Assembly (NCBI GenBank): GCA_021325515.1
Contig: JAJPHC010000024.1
Span: 1 to 64,000 of the forward strand
Length of the DNA: 64,000 bases
From: Acidobacteriota bacterium
Lineage (GTDB): Bacteria; Acidobacteriota; Thermoanaerobaculia; Gp7-AA8
Direction: 5' to 3'
The stretch's first letter is position 1. Each line of letters begins with the position of its first letter. Position numbers and translations under genes: made by a program. Of this stretch, positions 1 to 9,303 are shown one piece after another. The notes below the pieces were generated by a model that saw only the letters and a list, made by a program, of their open reading frames with translations, did not search any database and was not told where the DNA came from.

Positions 1-71
1 CGACCGCATCAATCACTCCGACGCGCTCACGCGCGTCGATCTTTCAATCAGTAGAGGGGGGATTTTTAGAT

Positions 72-99
72 GATCACCCCGGGGGAAAATTGGGTGATC
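72..99. repeat. Short inverted repeat
   Basis: GATCACCC at 72-79 is perfectly complementary to GGGTGATC at 92-99, giving an 8-bp stem with a 12-base loop. There is no T-tract after it, so it is a weak candidate for a transcript end of a gene to the left. Confidence 0.35.
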
Positions 100-202
100 G
101 TTGACAAGGTGCTCCAGCCGGCCGTGAGCGGCGTATCCGGAGGTGCACTGGATCTTGCGCCAGGCGAAGGTGGAGAAGCCCGGCGGTGCCAGTCAATTCA
201 TC

Positions 203-208
203 TATAAT
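203..208 (+). promoter_or_regulatory. Candidate -10 box for the methyltransferase gene
   Basis: A perfect TATAAT lies 8 bases before the GTG at 217. No convincing -35 box sits 16-18 bases upstream. If used, the transcript would start at about the start codon, giving a leaderless or nearly leaderless mRNA. Confidence 0.4.
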
Positions 209-216
209 CTGCCGCC

Positions 217-1011
217 GTGAAACGCCAATTGATGCGTGCCATTCGTGCACTGGGATTACTCGAAATCGCTGAAGAGAGCCGCTACTTATACATACGGTCG
301 AAAAACGCGGCGCGTAACCGGCGCTTTCGGAAGTCTTTTCCCAATATTGCTTTGCCACCTGCCCGGTTGCTCTACGAAACTTCATCCGGTGTCGACTATC
401 AAGCCTATTTCGAAGGCGGGCGGTATGCGGCGGAACTGATATGGCGTTATGTCCCTGAGCATCTGCGGGCGCAGACTCGCGTCATTTGTGAGTGGGGCTG
501 TGGTAATTCTCGTGTGATTCGCCATATGCCGACGATGGCCGGTGCGTCATTCACGCGAATGATCGGTACTGATTACGATGAGCGGATGATCCGCTGGTCG
601 TCCTCGAGTCTGCCCGGCATCGAATTCAAGAAGAACGACGTCCGTCCGCCATTGCCACTGGACGATTCGTCAGTGGATTGTCTGTATGCGGTCTCTGTGC
701 TGACGCATCTGGATGAAGAGCTTCAGCGGGAGTGGATCGCGGAGATCTTCCGAGTCCTGCGGCCGGGCGGCATCATGATTCTCACCACGCACAGCGAGGG
801 AACAAAAGAGTTGCTCAGTGATGAAGAGCGCAGGCGCTACGATCGTGATGAGATGGTAATCCGCAGTGCGCGCCGAATGGGCGGCAGGCTGTTCGCCAGC
901 TATGCCAGTCCGGGCGTGATGCGCAGATTGTTCCAGGCTGGAACGATTCTCGAGCATTTCCCTGCCGGTATCGGAAATCAGGACGTATGGGTCGTGCAGC
1001 GCAGGCCATAG
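217..1011 (+). CDS. Class I SAM-dependent methyltransferase
   Basis: This 264-residue protein is a soluble class I methyltransferase of the Methyltransf_11/25 type. After a basic N-terminal region of about 90 residues it shows the SAM-binding motif I (CEWGCGNSRV, about residue 90), an acidic strand-2 motif (GTDYDERM), and the late motif FRVLRPGGIMIL near residue 185. Start is GTG. It lies at the edge of a polysaccharide locus, so methylation of a sugar or lipid-linked intermediate is plausible, but the substrate cannot be read from sequence. The neighbouring polymerase gene is convergent with it. Confidence 0.85.
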   Translation: MKRQLMRAIRALGLLEIAEESRYLYIRSKNAARNRRFRKSFPNIALPPARLLYETSSGVDYQAYFEGGRYAAELIWRYVPEHLRAQTRVICEWGCGNSRVIRHMPTMAGASFTRMIGTDYDERMIRWSSSSLPGIEFKKNDVRPPLPLDDSSVDCLYAVSVLTHLDEELQREWIAEIFRVLRPGGIMILTTHSEGTKELLSDEERRRYDRDEMVIRSARRMGGRLFASYASPGVMRRLFQAGTILEHFPAGIGNQDVWVVQRRP

Positions 1012-1070
1012 CACTGAGAGTCCGGTTTCGCAGCGCGGCGCTCTTCACGTCTTCCGGCCTTCCTGCAATA

Positions 1071-2633
1071 TTAGAGCTTCGCGGGTCGAGGGGTGAAATT
1101 GGCCGGCCGGGACAATGGGCGTGCGTGCTGTGTCGATACCTGGGAGCGCCGGTGCCAACGCCGGAGGAGCAGCGTGATCGTTGCAATGATTGACGCCACG
1201 GGCAGGAATGCATAACAGATGAAGTACAGCCACGCCAGCATTGTTGAGCGCACGGAGTAGTAAACCCAGACCAGAACGAAAACATAGAACGCAGTTGCCC
1301 AGAACTTCGACTGGCGCTTTGCATACCAGCGGTGGATTGCTCCCAGCAGAAGGCCGAGCAGTATCCCCCGCACAATCAGTTCCGCGGCGCCGAACCCAAT
1401 AGCCGCCTGTGCCATGATTCCAAACATGAATCCGACGTTGGAACCCTGCAGCCCTACCGCCTGCAAGTACCAGTCAGCAGGGTCGATCTTCGTGAAGGGG
1501 AGCAACTGGCTCGGGATGAGGAAGTAGACGTCGGAGACGTAGATCTGCCACGGCACTTCCAGGGTCCCCAGTTCGCGCCGCTTTTGAAGGTCGTAAGCGG
1601 TTGTGAAAACCGCCTGAAACTCGTTGTCCTCCGTCGTCATCTTTCCTTCGGAATGGGGAGAGATGCTGAGTGCGTCCTGACGTAGTGCCCCATACGCGAG
1701 GACTGCGACGAGTCCGACTGCGAGCGCGGAGAAGAGGAGTTTCAGCGATAGAGGCCGCACAAAACGGGCATACAGGACGATGGTCGTCAGCAGGACGATC
1801 GCGAACTCGGTCCGTCCGTACATCTTCTGGAGCAGCAGGATCAGCTCGACTGCCAATAGCGCGAATATCAATAGGCGATTGCTGATGCGCCGCCAGTGCG
1901 TAATGAGAATCAGGACGAACAACTGCTTCTCAAAGGTCAGCATCATGCGCAGATTGTGAGATACCTGCAGCACGATCAACGGCAGCGCCCGCCCCGTCGG
2001 CGATGGTCCCGTGTTGGTTCCTATCGTCGCGTAACTTTCATCGTACGAGAGGCCGAAGAAGGTTCGCATGAACCAGAAATAGGTGACCAGCAGGATCAGC
2101 GACGTAAGGGTCGCTGCCACCGTGATCCCGTCGAGGTCTCGCAACGGCTCGCTGAGAACGGGAGCTCTCGAGCGGGTGAGGAGATAGGTAATCACGAACG
2201 CGGTCAGCAGTGCGACGTACCGCCATCCGAAGGTGGCCATCTCCGAGGGCTGGGTCATGTACGGCCAAAGACGAACGTCGGTTCCCGGACCCCACTCCAT
2301 TCCGCCCGCGACGTAGTTCGCGAGCGGGATAGCTCCATAAATCGTGACGACGAGGACGAACATGGAGCCAAGTTCGAAGACGGGAACGCGGCCGTCGCGC
2401 GCAATCAACACAGAAACGAATGCCGACGAGACGAAGATCAGCAGCGAGATCGGCAGGAGAACCGGCCGGTACTCTGCAGCGCTGCAGGCGAGCAGGATTA
2501 CGTTCGCAACGGCAACCGAGGCGAGGAGGTACCACGGGCGAGGGTCGCGGCGCCGCGACGGCTCCTGGCGGCTCGCTGCGGACTGAGGGGGATTCTGAGT
2601 GTTCAAAGTCTGAACGCCGGGCGATGCTACCAC
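1071..2633 (-). CDS. O-antigen/oligosaccharide repeat-unit polymerase (Wzy-like)
   Basis: This 520-residue polytopic membrane protein starts with GTG. A polar basic N-terminus of about 30 residues is followed by roughly a dozen hydrophobic segments, with a larger loop around residues 330-390 and a basic C-terminal tail. Length, topology and context (divergent from a chain-length regulator, next to asnB and glycosyltransferases) fit the oligosaccharide repeat-unit polymerase family, which joins lipid-linked repeat units in the periplasm. Family members share little primary sequence, so the call rests on topology and neighbours. A lipid flippase is the main alternative. Confidence 0.65.
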   Translation of the reverse strand: MVASPGVQTLNTQNPPQSAASRQEPSRRRDPRPWYLLASVAVANVILLACSAAEYRPVLLPISLLIFVSSAFVSVLIARDGRVPVFELGSMFVLVVTIYGAIPLANYVAGGMEWGPGTDVRLWPYMTQPSEMATFGWRYVALLTAFVITYLLTRSRAPVLSEPLRDLDGITVAATLTSLILLVTYFWFMRTFFGLSYDESYATIGTNTGPSPTGRALPLIVLQVSHNLRMMLTFEKQLFVLILITHWRRISNRLLIFALLAVELILLLQKMYGRTEFAIVLLTTIVLYARFVRPLSLKLLFSALAVGLVAVLAYGALRQDALSISPHSEGKMTTEDNEFQAVFTTAYDLQKRRELGTLEVPWQIYVSDVYFLIPSQLLPFTKIDPADWYLQAVGLQGSNVGFMFGIMAQAAIGFGAAELIVRGILLGLLLGAIHRWYAKRQSKFWATAFYVFVLVWVYYSVRSTMLAWLYFICYAFLPVASIIATITLLLRRWHRRSQVSTQHARPLSRPANFTPRPAKL

Positions 2634-2660
2634 CCCGCTTCACGAACGCAAAATCGTGTC

Positions 2661-2689
2661 TTGACGGGAGGGGGCCGGATGGTAATGCT
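2661..2689 (+). promoter_or_regulatory. Candidate sigma-70-type promoter for the Wzz-like operon
   Basis: TTGACG at 2661-2666 is followed after 16-17 bases by TAATGC/AATGCT (2683-2689) in the 64-base divergent gap. The start site would fall within a few bases of the ATG at 2698, so the transcript would have almost no leader. Confidence 0.45.
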
Positions 2690-2697
2690 AGGCGCGC

Positions 2698-4260
2698 ATG
2701 TCAGATCAGCAGACGCATCACGACGTCGAACGTCCCGTATCGCTCCGATATCTGGTCCACGTACTCCGCGCATACGCCCCGATCATCCTGGTCGTGACTG
2801 CGGCGGTCGCTGTCTTCTATCTCATTATAGCGTCGCTCTTGTACGTCGTCGGACCCTCACAGCGCGTGACTACAGTCCGATTTCGTCTCGACTTCAAGGG
2901 TGCAACGGAGGGTCAGTATCCGAACGGAAACAAATTTTCCGGTGCGGAGATCGTTTCGACTCCGATTCTGCTGAAGGTCTTCAAGGAAAACCAATTACAG
3001 CGTTTTACGAATTTCGAGCGATTCAGCCGCGCACTGTATGTGCTCGAAGCGAATCCCGAGTACGAGCGCATGGCGGTCCTGTATCAGGGCCGGCTCGCCG
3101 ATCCGCGCCTCTCTCCCATCGATCGAGAACGGATTCTTCACGAATGGGAACTGAAATCGACATCGATCGCCAAGAACGAGTATTCCATCAACTGGATGCG
3201 CACCTCGGATACGGCGGACGTGCCGGATAACCTGATCCGCAAGTCTCTTCTCGATGTCCTCGATGCGTGGGCGCATTACGCAATCGAAGAGCAGCATGTC
3301 CTCGATTACAGCCTTCCGATTCTCCGGCAGGATGTCCTCGATTCGCTCGACACCAGCGCCGGACCGGTCGTGAGCACGCATGTCCTGCGCTCGCGTGTCT
3401 ATCAGATCATTGAGGACATCAATCAATTGGAGATGGTGCCCGGCGCGCAGTTGATCCGTAGCGCGGATCACATGTCGCTCGAAGAAATCCGTCTGCGTCT
3501 GAGCGAGATCGTTCGCTTTCGTCTGGAGCCGCTGACGGCACAACTCCTCGCCAATGGCGCGAATCGCGCCGCGACCGTGCGCTTCTTTCAAAGTCAGCTC
3601 GCCTACGACGAACGCCAATTGAAGGCCGTGCAGGATAGTACCGAAGCACTGCGGCAGTCGCTCGCCCTTTATGTGGATCGAGGCAAGGTCAGCGCAGATA
3701 CGGCCTCAGGAATGGCTACGGCGGCGCCGCCGGCGCTGCGTTCCGGAGATCGTGCCGGCGAGACCGTGATTCCACAGATCAATGAGACGTTCATCGACCG
3801 GCTGGTCGCGCTCTCGTCCCAGGCCGTCGACCGGCCTTATATGGAGCGCGCGGCGAATGAGTACAAACGCACGGCGCTCTTCGCGATCCCCTTCGAGCAG
3901 GCAGTGGCTTATGACCGCGAAGTGCTGGACGTGCTGGCGAAATCGTCCGGCGGCGAGCAGCCTGCTCCCGCAAGCGTCAATGGCGAAATCGAAAGCATCC
4001 GTCAGGAAGCACGCCAGCTCCTTGTCCGGACGAATGAGATCTATCAGGCCATCTCGCGGAATCTCAATCCGTCGACGCAGCTCTATTCGCTGGGCGAGCC
4101 TCCGATCACCCGTTCCGAGCGGCGCTTCCATCTCTCCGGTCTGCTCGTTTACGGCGTGCTGCTGAGCAGCGCGGCGTTCCTGGCGACGGCGATTCTCTCG
4201 TTCGCCCATGCGCGTCTTCGCGAGGAGGAAGCGGAAGAAGAAGAAGTCGAAGCCGCGTAG
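2698..4260 (+). CDS. Wzz-like polysaccharide co-polymerase / chain-length determinant
   Basis: This 520-residue protein has one N-terminal membrane segment (about residues 28-52), a long periplasmic helical region, and a second membrane segment near the C-terminus (about 485-508) followed by a very acidic Glu-rich tail. Two terminal membrane helices flanking a large periplasmic domain are the layout of polysaccharide co-polymerases, which set chain length together with a Wzy polymerase. No tyrosine-kinase domain is attached. It heads a + strand run through the unassigned gene, asnB and a GT4 glycosyltransferase. Sequence similarity to classic Wzz is weak, so the call relies on topology and context. 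Confidence 0.6.
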   Translation: MSDQQTHHDVERPVSLRYLVHVLRAYAPIILVVTAAVAVFYLIIASLLYVVGPSQRVTTVRFRLDFKGATEGQYPNGNKFSGAEIVSTPILLKVFKENQLQRFTNFERFSRALYVLEANPEYERMAVLYQGRLADPRLSPIDRERILHEWELKSTSIAKNEYSINWMRTSDTADVPDNLIRKSLLDVLDAWAHYAIEEQHVLDYSLPILRQDVLDSLDTSAGPVVSTHVLRSRVYQIIEDINQLEMVPGAQLIRSADHMSLEEIRLRLSEIVRFRLEPLTAQLLANGANRAATVRFFQSQLAYDERQLKAVQDSTEALRQSLALYVDRGKVSADTASGMATAAPPALRSGDRAGETVIPQINETFIDRLVALSSQAVDRPYMERAANEYKRTALFAIPFEQAVAYDREVLDVLAKSSGGEQPAPASVNGEIESIRQEARQLLVRTNEIYQAISRNLNPSTQLYSLGEPPITRSERRFHLSGLLVYGVLLSSAAFLATAILSFAHARLREEEAEEEEVEAA

Positions 4261-4282
4261 CTCGTTCCGCATTAGAGGGCCT

Positions 4283-5257
4283 ATGTTCTCGTTCGGCGTT
4301 TGCGAGCTCGACGACTATGAAGTAAAGGGACGGCTGCCGTTCCGGAATCTGCGCGCGGAATTGCGCCGCAAGCGGATCTCGATGAAGCTTCTCCGGCTCG
4401 ACGATGCTCCTTCGGAGACCGCGATCACCGTCTACAGCCGGATCATGCGGGAGCTCATGTTCGGGAACGGCACGTCGCGAACGACGTGGCGCGGCCGCTT
4501 TGCCGATCTCGATCGCGCACTGATCGCGCTGCTGGAGCAGCGATTCGCGTCCGACGCGAAGCTGCTGGCCGCGGATTGGGCCGCCGCCGACCGGCTCACC
4601 TCGACCGAGCTCGCCGTCGCGCTGTTTGCCAGATTCCCGCACGCTTCGCTCGCGGCCTCCGATCTCACCGACTTCCTCGTGGAGATCATCGACTCGAACG
4701 GCACGACGGTGATTCAGGATCCGCAGGGTCACTCGCTGCAGGTCATCCGCCCACCGTTCGTCGTCCGGCTGCAACCGCCGGAGTCGTGGCTCGTGCCGTT
4801 GAACCGCATCGTGGCGAAGAGAGCTCTGGCACGTCTCACGTCGCATCGCCTCGAGATTCCGCGCGCATGGCTCGATTCCGAGGAGGAGAGCTTCTCGATT
4901 CCGCCGTTCACTGTCCGGAAGATTTCTCTCGTGCATCCCGAAGCGAAGCGCCTCGCACAACAGGATTCGCGTTTCACGATGGAACGGCATTCGGTCTTCA
5001 CGCCGATGGATCGCCCGGCCGATGTCATCCGTTCGATGAACATTTTCAACCGGAGCTATTTCCCGGTGGAACGCCTTTCAGAAGGTGCGCGCGCCGTCCA
5101 TGCGAGTCTGAAGATGGGAGGCCTGTGGATCGTGGGGCGGACAGCCGAGGACCGTCATACCGCCACGATCTTCGAGAAGCGCGAGAATGGATTTCGTGTG
5201 GTCGAGCGCTTTGGCGGCGGTTCGGAAATCGAAGAGATCGCGCTGAGCGCGGGATGA
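4283..5257 (+). CDS. Unassigned protein of the polysaccharide locus
   Basis: I do not recognise this 324-residue protein with certainty. It is soluble, with no signal peptide. The C-terminal third (SMNIFNRSYFP, then MGGLWIVGRT, then TATIFEK) is reminiscent of the final strands of Rossmann-type methyltransferases, where a product-summary motif is followed by a 'GG..VVGRT' strand, but no clear SAM-binding motif I is visible. I chose the ATG at 4283, just after the stop of the Wzz-like gene, rather than a start inside that gene. Its position between a co-polymerase and asnB suggests a role in polysaccharide export or its regulation. Confidence 0.6.
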   Translation: MFSFGVCELDDYEVKGRLPFRNLRAELRRKRISMKLLRLDDAPSETAITVYSRIMRELMFGNGTSRTTWRGRFADLDRALIALLEQRFASDAKLLAADWAAADRLTSTELAVALFARFPHASLAASDLTDFLVEIIDSNGTTVIQDPQGHSLQVIRPPFVVRLQPPESWLVPLNRIVAKRALARLTSHRLEIPRAWLDSEEESFSIPPFTVRKISLVHPEAKRLAQQDSRFTMERHSVFTPMDRPADVIRSMNIFNRSYFPVERLSEGARAVHASLKMGGLWIVGRTAEDRHTATIFEKRENGFRVVERFGGGSEIEEIALSAG

Positions 5258-5320
5258 CGCGCATCGCCGTGGAATCACGCTCCATCGAACTGCCGTTCTC
5301 CTGCGGGGACTACTGAACGA

Positions 5321-7171
5321 ATGTGCGGAGTGTGCGGAGTCGTTGCGACACGCGAGCGGATCGACCTGGCCGTCATTCGGACGATGGCCGATACCATGCG
5401 CCATCGCGGCCCCGATGACAGTGGCATCTGGTCGGCGGCGGATGGGAGTGTCGCCTTCGGCCACCGCCGACTCGCGATCATCGATCTCTCTTCGGGCGGG
5501 CATCAGCCGATGCAGGACTCGTCCGGCTCGCTCACCATCACGTTCAATGGAGAGATCTACAACTATCTCGAGCTTCGCGAAGAACTGCATCGCGAAGGCC
5601 ATCGCTTTCGCACACAGAGCGACACGGAAGTCATCCTCGAGGCCTATCGCCGCTGGGGAACGGACTCGGTCACGCGATTGCGCGGCATGTTCGCCTTCGC
5701 AATACACGATGCAGAGACTCGCAGACTGTTTCTGGCGCGAGACCGCGCCGGCGAGAAGCCGCTGTTCTATGCCGCTCGAAACGGCCTCTTCGTCTTCGCT
5801 TCCGAACTGAAGGCGGTGCTCGCCTGGCCGGCGATCGATCGCCATATCGATCCCGATGCGCTCGACGATTACCTGACCTACGGTTACGTGCTCGGCGCGC
5901 GGTGCATTCTGAAAGGCGTAGCCAAGCTTCCGCAGGGTCACGCAGCCACCTACGACATCGACAGCGGGAAGCTGCAGCAGTGGCCCTACTGGACGCTTCC
6001 CGAGCCGCGGCATCAGGACTCGGTATCCGACGACGATCTCGTCGACGAGCTTCATGGATTGCTGCGCGATGCGGTGAAACATCAACTGATCGCTGACGTG
6101 CCCGTCGGCATCATGCTGAGCGGCGGCGTCGATTCGAGTCTCGTGACGGCGATTGCGTCGGAGGTTTCCGACCGTCCCGTTCACACGTTCAACATCTCCT
6201 TTCCCGATCATCAGCGTTTCGATGAGTCGCCGTTCGCGCGCCTCGTCGCCGGGCACTTCGGTACTCGCCATACCGAGCTCGCGGCGGAAGCGGCGACGGT
6301 CGATCTGCTTCCCGCGCTCGCGCATCAGTACGACGAGCCGATGGCCGACTCTTCGATGGTGCCGACGTATCTCGTCTCCCGTCTCATCCGCAAGAGCGCG
6401 ACTGTCGCTCTCGGAGGAGACGGCGGCGATGAACTGTTCGGCGGCTATACGCATTACGACTGGCTGCCGCTTCAGGGGTTGATCCGGCGCTTCGTGCCGC
6501 GAGCCGCGCGTTCACTGGCAGGAGGCGCCGCGTCGTTGCTGCCGCCCGGTGTGCGTGGGCGCAATTACCTCATCGCGACGGGCAAGGAGATGGACCTGGC
6601 GATTGCTCAGGCCAATGTGTTCTTCGACGCCCGCACTCGGGAGCGGCTTCTCGCGCCGCTTGGGATTTCGACCGGCGGCGCCGAAGCGCGCAAGGCCGCG
6701 CTGGCGCTCGGCTGTTCTCCGGCGCAGCGCGCGATGGCGATGGACTTCCGCTCGTATCTCGTCGACGACATTCTGGTGAAGGTCGATCGCGCCAGCATGC
6801 TGACCTCGCTCGAAACGCGCGCTCCGCTGCTCGATCCGCGCGTCATCGAATTCGCCTACGGGCGTCTGCCGGATCGTCTGCGCGTCGTGCGCGGCCAACG
6901 CAAAGTGATCCTCAGAAAACTCGCGCGGCGTCTGCTCCCGCCTCAGCTCGATCTCGAACGAAAGCAGGGATTCTCGATTCCGATCGACACGTGGTTCAAA
7001 GGCGATTGGGGCCGTTTCATGCGGGAGACGCTCGCCACCGCGGAGATCTTCGACCGCAGCGCAATCAACAGCATCATCGCGGGTCAGGAACGGGGATTCG
7101 GAAATGGACACCGCATCTTCGCTCTGACGATGTTCGAGCTCTGGCGCCGTGACTACAACGTCACGTTATGA
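5321..7171 (+). CDS. asnB: Asparagine synthetase (glutamine-hydrolysing)
   Basis: This 616-residue protein is a full-length class B asparagine synthetase. The catalytic Cys2 of the Ntn-type glutaminase domain is at the very start (MCGVCGVV), followed by RGPDDSG and the FNGEIYNYLELR segment. The C-terminal synthetase domain has the PP-loop MLSGGVDSSLVTA (about residue 267) and GGDGGDELFGGY. It transfers amide nitrogen from glutamine to aspartate or, in polysaccharide loci, often to a sugar acid or an unknown acceptor. It sits 63 bases after the unassigned gene and overlaps the next glycosyltransferase by 4 bases (ATGA), so it is part of the exopolysaccharide operon. Confidence 0.95.
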   Translation: MCGVCGVVATRERIDLAVIRTMADTMRHRGPDDSGIWSAADGSVAFGHRRLAIIDLSSGGHQPMQDSSGSLTITFNGEIYNYLELREELHREGHRFRTQSDTEVILEAYRRWGTDSVTRLRGMFAFAIHDAETRRLFLARDRAGEKPLFYAARNGLFVFASELKAVLAWPAIDRHIDPDALDDYLTYGYVLGARCILKGVAKLPQGHAATYDIDSGKLQQWPYWTLPEPRHQDSVSDDDLVDELHGLLRDAVKHQLIADVPVGIMLSGGVDSSLVTAIASEVSDRPVHTFNISFPDHQRFDESPFARLVAGHFGTRHTELAAEAATVDLLPALAHQYDEPMADSSMVPTYLVSRLIRKSATVALGGDGGDELFGGYTHYDWLPLQGLIRRFVPRAARSLAGGAASLLPPGVRGRNYLIATGKEMDLAIAQANVFFDARTRERLLAPLGISTGGAEARKAALALGCSPAQRAMAMDFRSYLVDDILVKVDRASMLTSLETRAPLLDPRVIEFAYGRLPDRLRVVRGQRKVILRKLARRLLPPQLDLERKQGFSIPIDTWFKGDWGRFMRETLATAEIFDRSAINSIIAGQERGFGNGHRIFALTMFELWRRDYNVTL

Positions 7172-8391
7172 GACGGATGCGCATTCTCTATTCGACACCC
7201 GGATACAAGCCCGCGTATCGGATCGGCGGCCCCATTCTCTCCGTTTCGGCCGCGGCCGAACGGCTCGTGAAGCGCGGTCATGAGGTCACCGTGGTCACCA
7301 CGAACGCGAACCTCGATGAGGATATCGATGTGCCGCTCGCGAGAGCGGTCGACATCGAAGGCGTGCAGGTCTGGTACTACCGCCGTGAAGAGCCGCTACG
7401 CAAGTGGCTTCCGTTCGTTTCGTACCTCTCCCGGTCGATGGGCTACATGTACGCGCCCGACATGCGTGCGGCGCTCGATCATCTCGTGCCGCAGCACGAT
7501 GTCGTCGACACGCAGATGCCGTTCGTTTATCCGACGTATGCCGCCGCGCGTGCGGCGCTCCGCCACGGGAAGCCGCTCTTCTACCATCAGCGCGGCAATT
7601 ACCTCGAAACGCATCGCGAGCGGCGGCGTTTGAAGAAGGACATCTACATCAGCCTCTTCGAGAAGCCGGTGATGCGGAAGGCCGCGGCGCTGATCGCTCT
7701 CACGGCGCAGGAGCAGGAAGCGTTTCACGCACTCTGTCCCGAGACTCCGTGCGAGATCATTCCGAATGGCATCGACGTTCCTTCTCTCGACGCCAGCGCT
7801 GCGGCTCGAATCGAAGCTCGTTACGGCATCCCACGCTCGGCACCGCTCATTCTGTTTCTGGCGAGGCTGCATCCCTGGAAAGGAGCGGACGAATTGCTCG
7901 GCGCCTTTCGCCGGATTCAGGCAGAGGTACCGGACGCACGGCTGGTGATGGCCGGAGCCGATGAATGCGATGCGGTATCGCGATGGATGCCGATCGCGCA
8001 AAGCGAGGGCTTCGCCTCGCGCCTTTTCTTTCCCGGCGTCGTGAGCGGAGACGAGAAGTCCGATCTTCTGCAGCGCGCCGGCGTCTTCTGTCTCCCTTCG
8101 CAAGGCGAAGGATTGTCGATGGCGATTCTCGAGGCGCTGGCGAATGCGACTGCTGTCGTGCTGTCTCCCGGCTGCCACTTTCCCGAGGCGGAGGCCGCGG
8201 GGGCGGGCGTGATCGCGCCGCGCGACGAAGAGGCGATCGCAAAGGTGCTTCTGGATCTGTTGCGCGACGCATCGCGCATGCGATCGGTGGGCGAGGCGGG
8301 AAGAAGGCTCGTGCAGCGGACGTACACCTGGGATGCCGTGATCGACCGCTTCGAAGAGGTCTACGGCCGCGCTATTTCAAAAGCCGGCTGA
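7168..8391 (+). CDS. GT4-family glycosyltransferase
   Basis: This 407-residue protein has the GT-B fold of family GT4. The N-terminal glycine-rich loop (YRIGGPILSVSAAAERL) binds the acceptor side, LARLHPWKGADELL starts the nucleotide-sugar domain, and the EX7E-type motif is seen in QGEGLSMAILEALA. It transfers a sugar from an NDP-sugar to a lipid-linked acceptor on the cytoplasmic face. The start ATG overlaps the asnB stop (ATGA), and the 3' end overlaps the convergent GT2 gene by 20 bases. Acceptor and donor cannot be told from sequence. Confidence 0.9.
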   Translation: MRRMRILYSTPGYKPAYRIGGPILSVSAAAERLVKRGHEVTVVTTNANLDEDIDVPLARAVDIEGVQVWYYRREEPLRKWLPFVSYLSRSMGYMYAPDMRAALDHLVPQHDVVDTQMPFVYPTYAAARAALRHGKPLFYHQRGNYLETHRERRRLKKDIYISLFEKPVMRKAAALIALTAQEQEAFHALCPETPCEIIPNGIDVPSLDASAAARIEARYGIPRSAPLILFLARLHPWKGADELLGAFRRIQAEVPDARLVMAGADECDAVSRWMPIAQSEGFASRLFFPGVVSGDEKSDLLQRAGVFCLPSQGEGLSMAILEALANATAVVLSPGCHFPEAEAAGAGVIAPRDEEAIAKVLLDLLRDASRMRSVGEAGRRLVQRTYTWDAVIDRFEEVYGRAISKAG

Positions 8392-9250
8392 CGAACGTCG
8401 CCGTGCACTGCAGCAGAAAACTGCCTGCGATTCCGAGCGCGACGAACGCCGTCATCGGGAACGGATAGCGCGACTTCAGATGCTTCTTGTAGAACAGCCA
8501 CATGCAGCCGTGCATCCCGCGAATCTTCCGGTAAGGTCTCGCATGTGCTCCCCCCTGTCCCTTCAGATGCGTGATCGAGACATCGGCCACGTACCAGACC
8601 TCCCATCCCGCCTTCGACGCGCGAACGCACCAGTCGAGGTCTTCGCCGAATCCGAACATCTCCTCATCGAGCGGACCCACGGCGGCGACCAGTTCGCGTC
8701 TGGTCAGCAGACAGCATCCCGATACGGCATCGACGATCGCGGTCTGATGCTCGTCGATGTTGCGCAGCAGATAGCGTGAGACTTCCGGATTGCCGGGCCA
8801 GATGCGATCGAGGCCGAGCGAATAGCAGAGCGAGGCGAACGGTGTCGGAAGACCGCGCTTGCATTGCGGCTGGAACGAGCCGTCGGCATTGAGGACGCGC
8901 GGTCCGGCGATTCCCGCGCGCGGATGCGCTTCGAGAAAATCGATCAGCTTCTGCAGCGCGCCGGAAGGAATGATCGTGTCGGTATTGAGCCAGAGGACGT
9001 ACTTGCCGCTGCCCGCCGCGATGGCCTGATTCGTCCCTTTGGTGAAGCCCGCATTCCATCCGTTCTCGATGAGCTTCACGTCAGGCTGCGCGCGGAGATA
9101 CTCGAGCGTTCCGTCGGTCGACCCGTTGTCGGCGCAGATGATCTCGAAGTCCTGCAGCGTGCTTTGCCGCAGCGAGACGAGACAATCCTCGACGACGTTG
9201 CGGCAGTTGAACGAGACCATGCAGATCGAGAGCAGGGGCGGCGCGGGCAT
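8372..9250 (-). CDS. GT2-family glycosyltransferase
   Basis: This inverting GT-A glycosyltransferase (about 292 residues) opens with LSICMVSFNCRNVVEDCL. It has ADNGSTDGT in the nucleotide-binding region and a DxD-like NTDT motif (LWLNTDTIIP), the layout of rhamnosyltransferase-like GT2 proteins. A short hydrophobic segment near the C-terminus may anchor it to the membrane. I chose the ATG at 9250; a TTG at 9289 would add 13 residues. It is convergent with, and overlaps, the GT4 gene, and is divergent from the epimerase gene. Confidence 0.88.
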   Translation of the reverse strand: MPAPPLLSICMVSFNCRNVVEDCLVSLRQSTLQDFEIICADNGSTDGTLEYLRAQPDVKLIENGWNAGFTKGTNQAIAAGSGKYVLWLNTDTIIPSGALQKLIDFLEAHPRAGIAGPRVLNADGSFQPQCKRGLPTPFASLCYSLGLDRIWPGNPEVSRYLLRNIDEHQTAIVDAVSGCCLLTRRELVAAVGPLDEEMFGFGEDLDWCVRASKAGWEVWYVADVSITHLKGQGGAHARPYRKIRGMHGCMWLFYKKHLKSRYPFPMTAFVALGIAGSFLLQCTATFVSRLLK

Positions 9251-9303
9251 GCAGCGCAAAGATACCTGACGAACCGCGGAAGAGTTCAAATAGACTCGCA
9301 GCC

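Larger units (their letters stand above)
1..216. other. Left-edge region with no supportable gene
   Basis: I see no recognisable gene. Two short open frames run in from the left edge and stop at 52-54 and 71-73; either could be the tail of a gene outside the window, but neither peptide is recognisable. A 45-codon ATG frame at 70-207 is present and is not convincing as protein. The stretch also holds a small hairpin and a -10 box for the next gene. Confidence 0.5.

Noticed and set aside
1896-3230. 444-codon + strand frame across the Wzy-like and Wzz-like genes
   Set aside because: Its composition is Arg/Gln-rich and it crosses two real genes and their divergent promoter.
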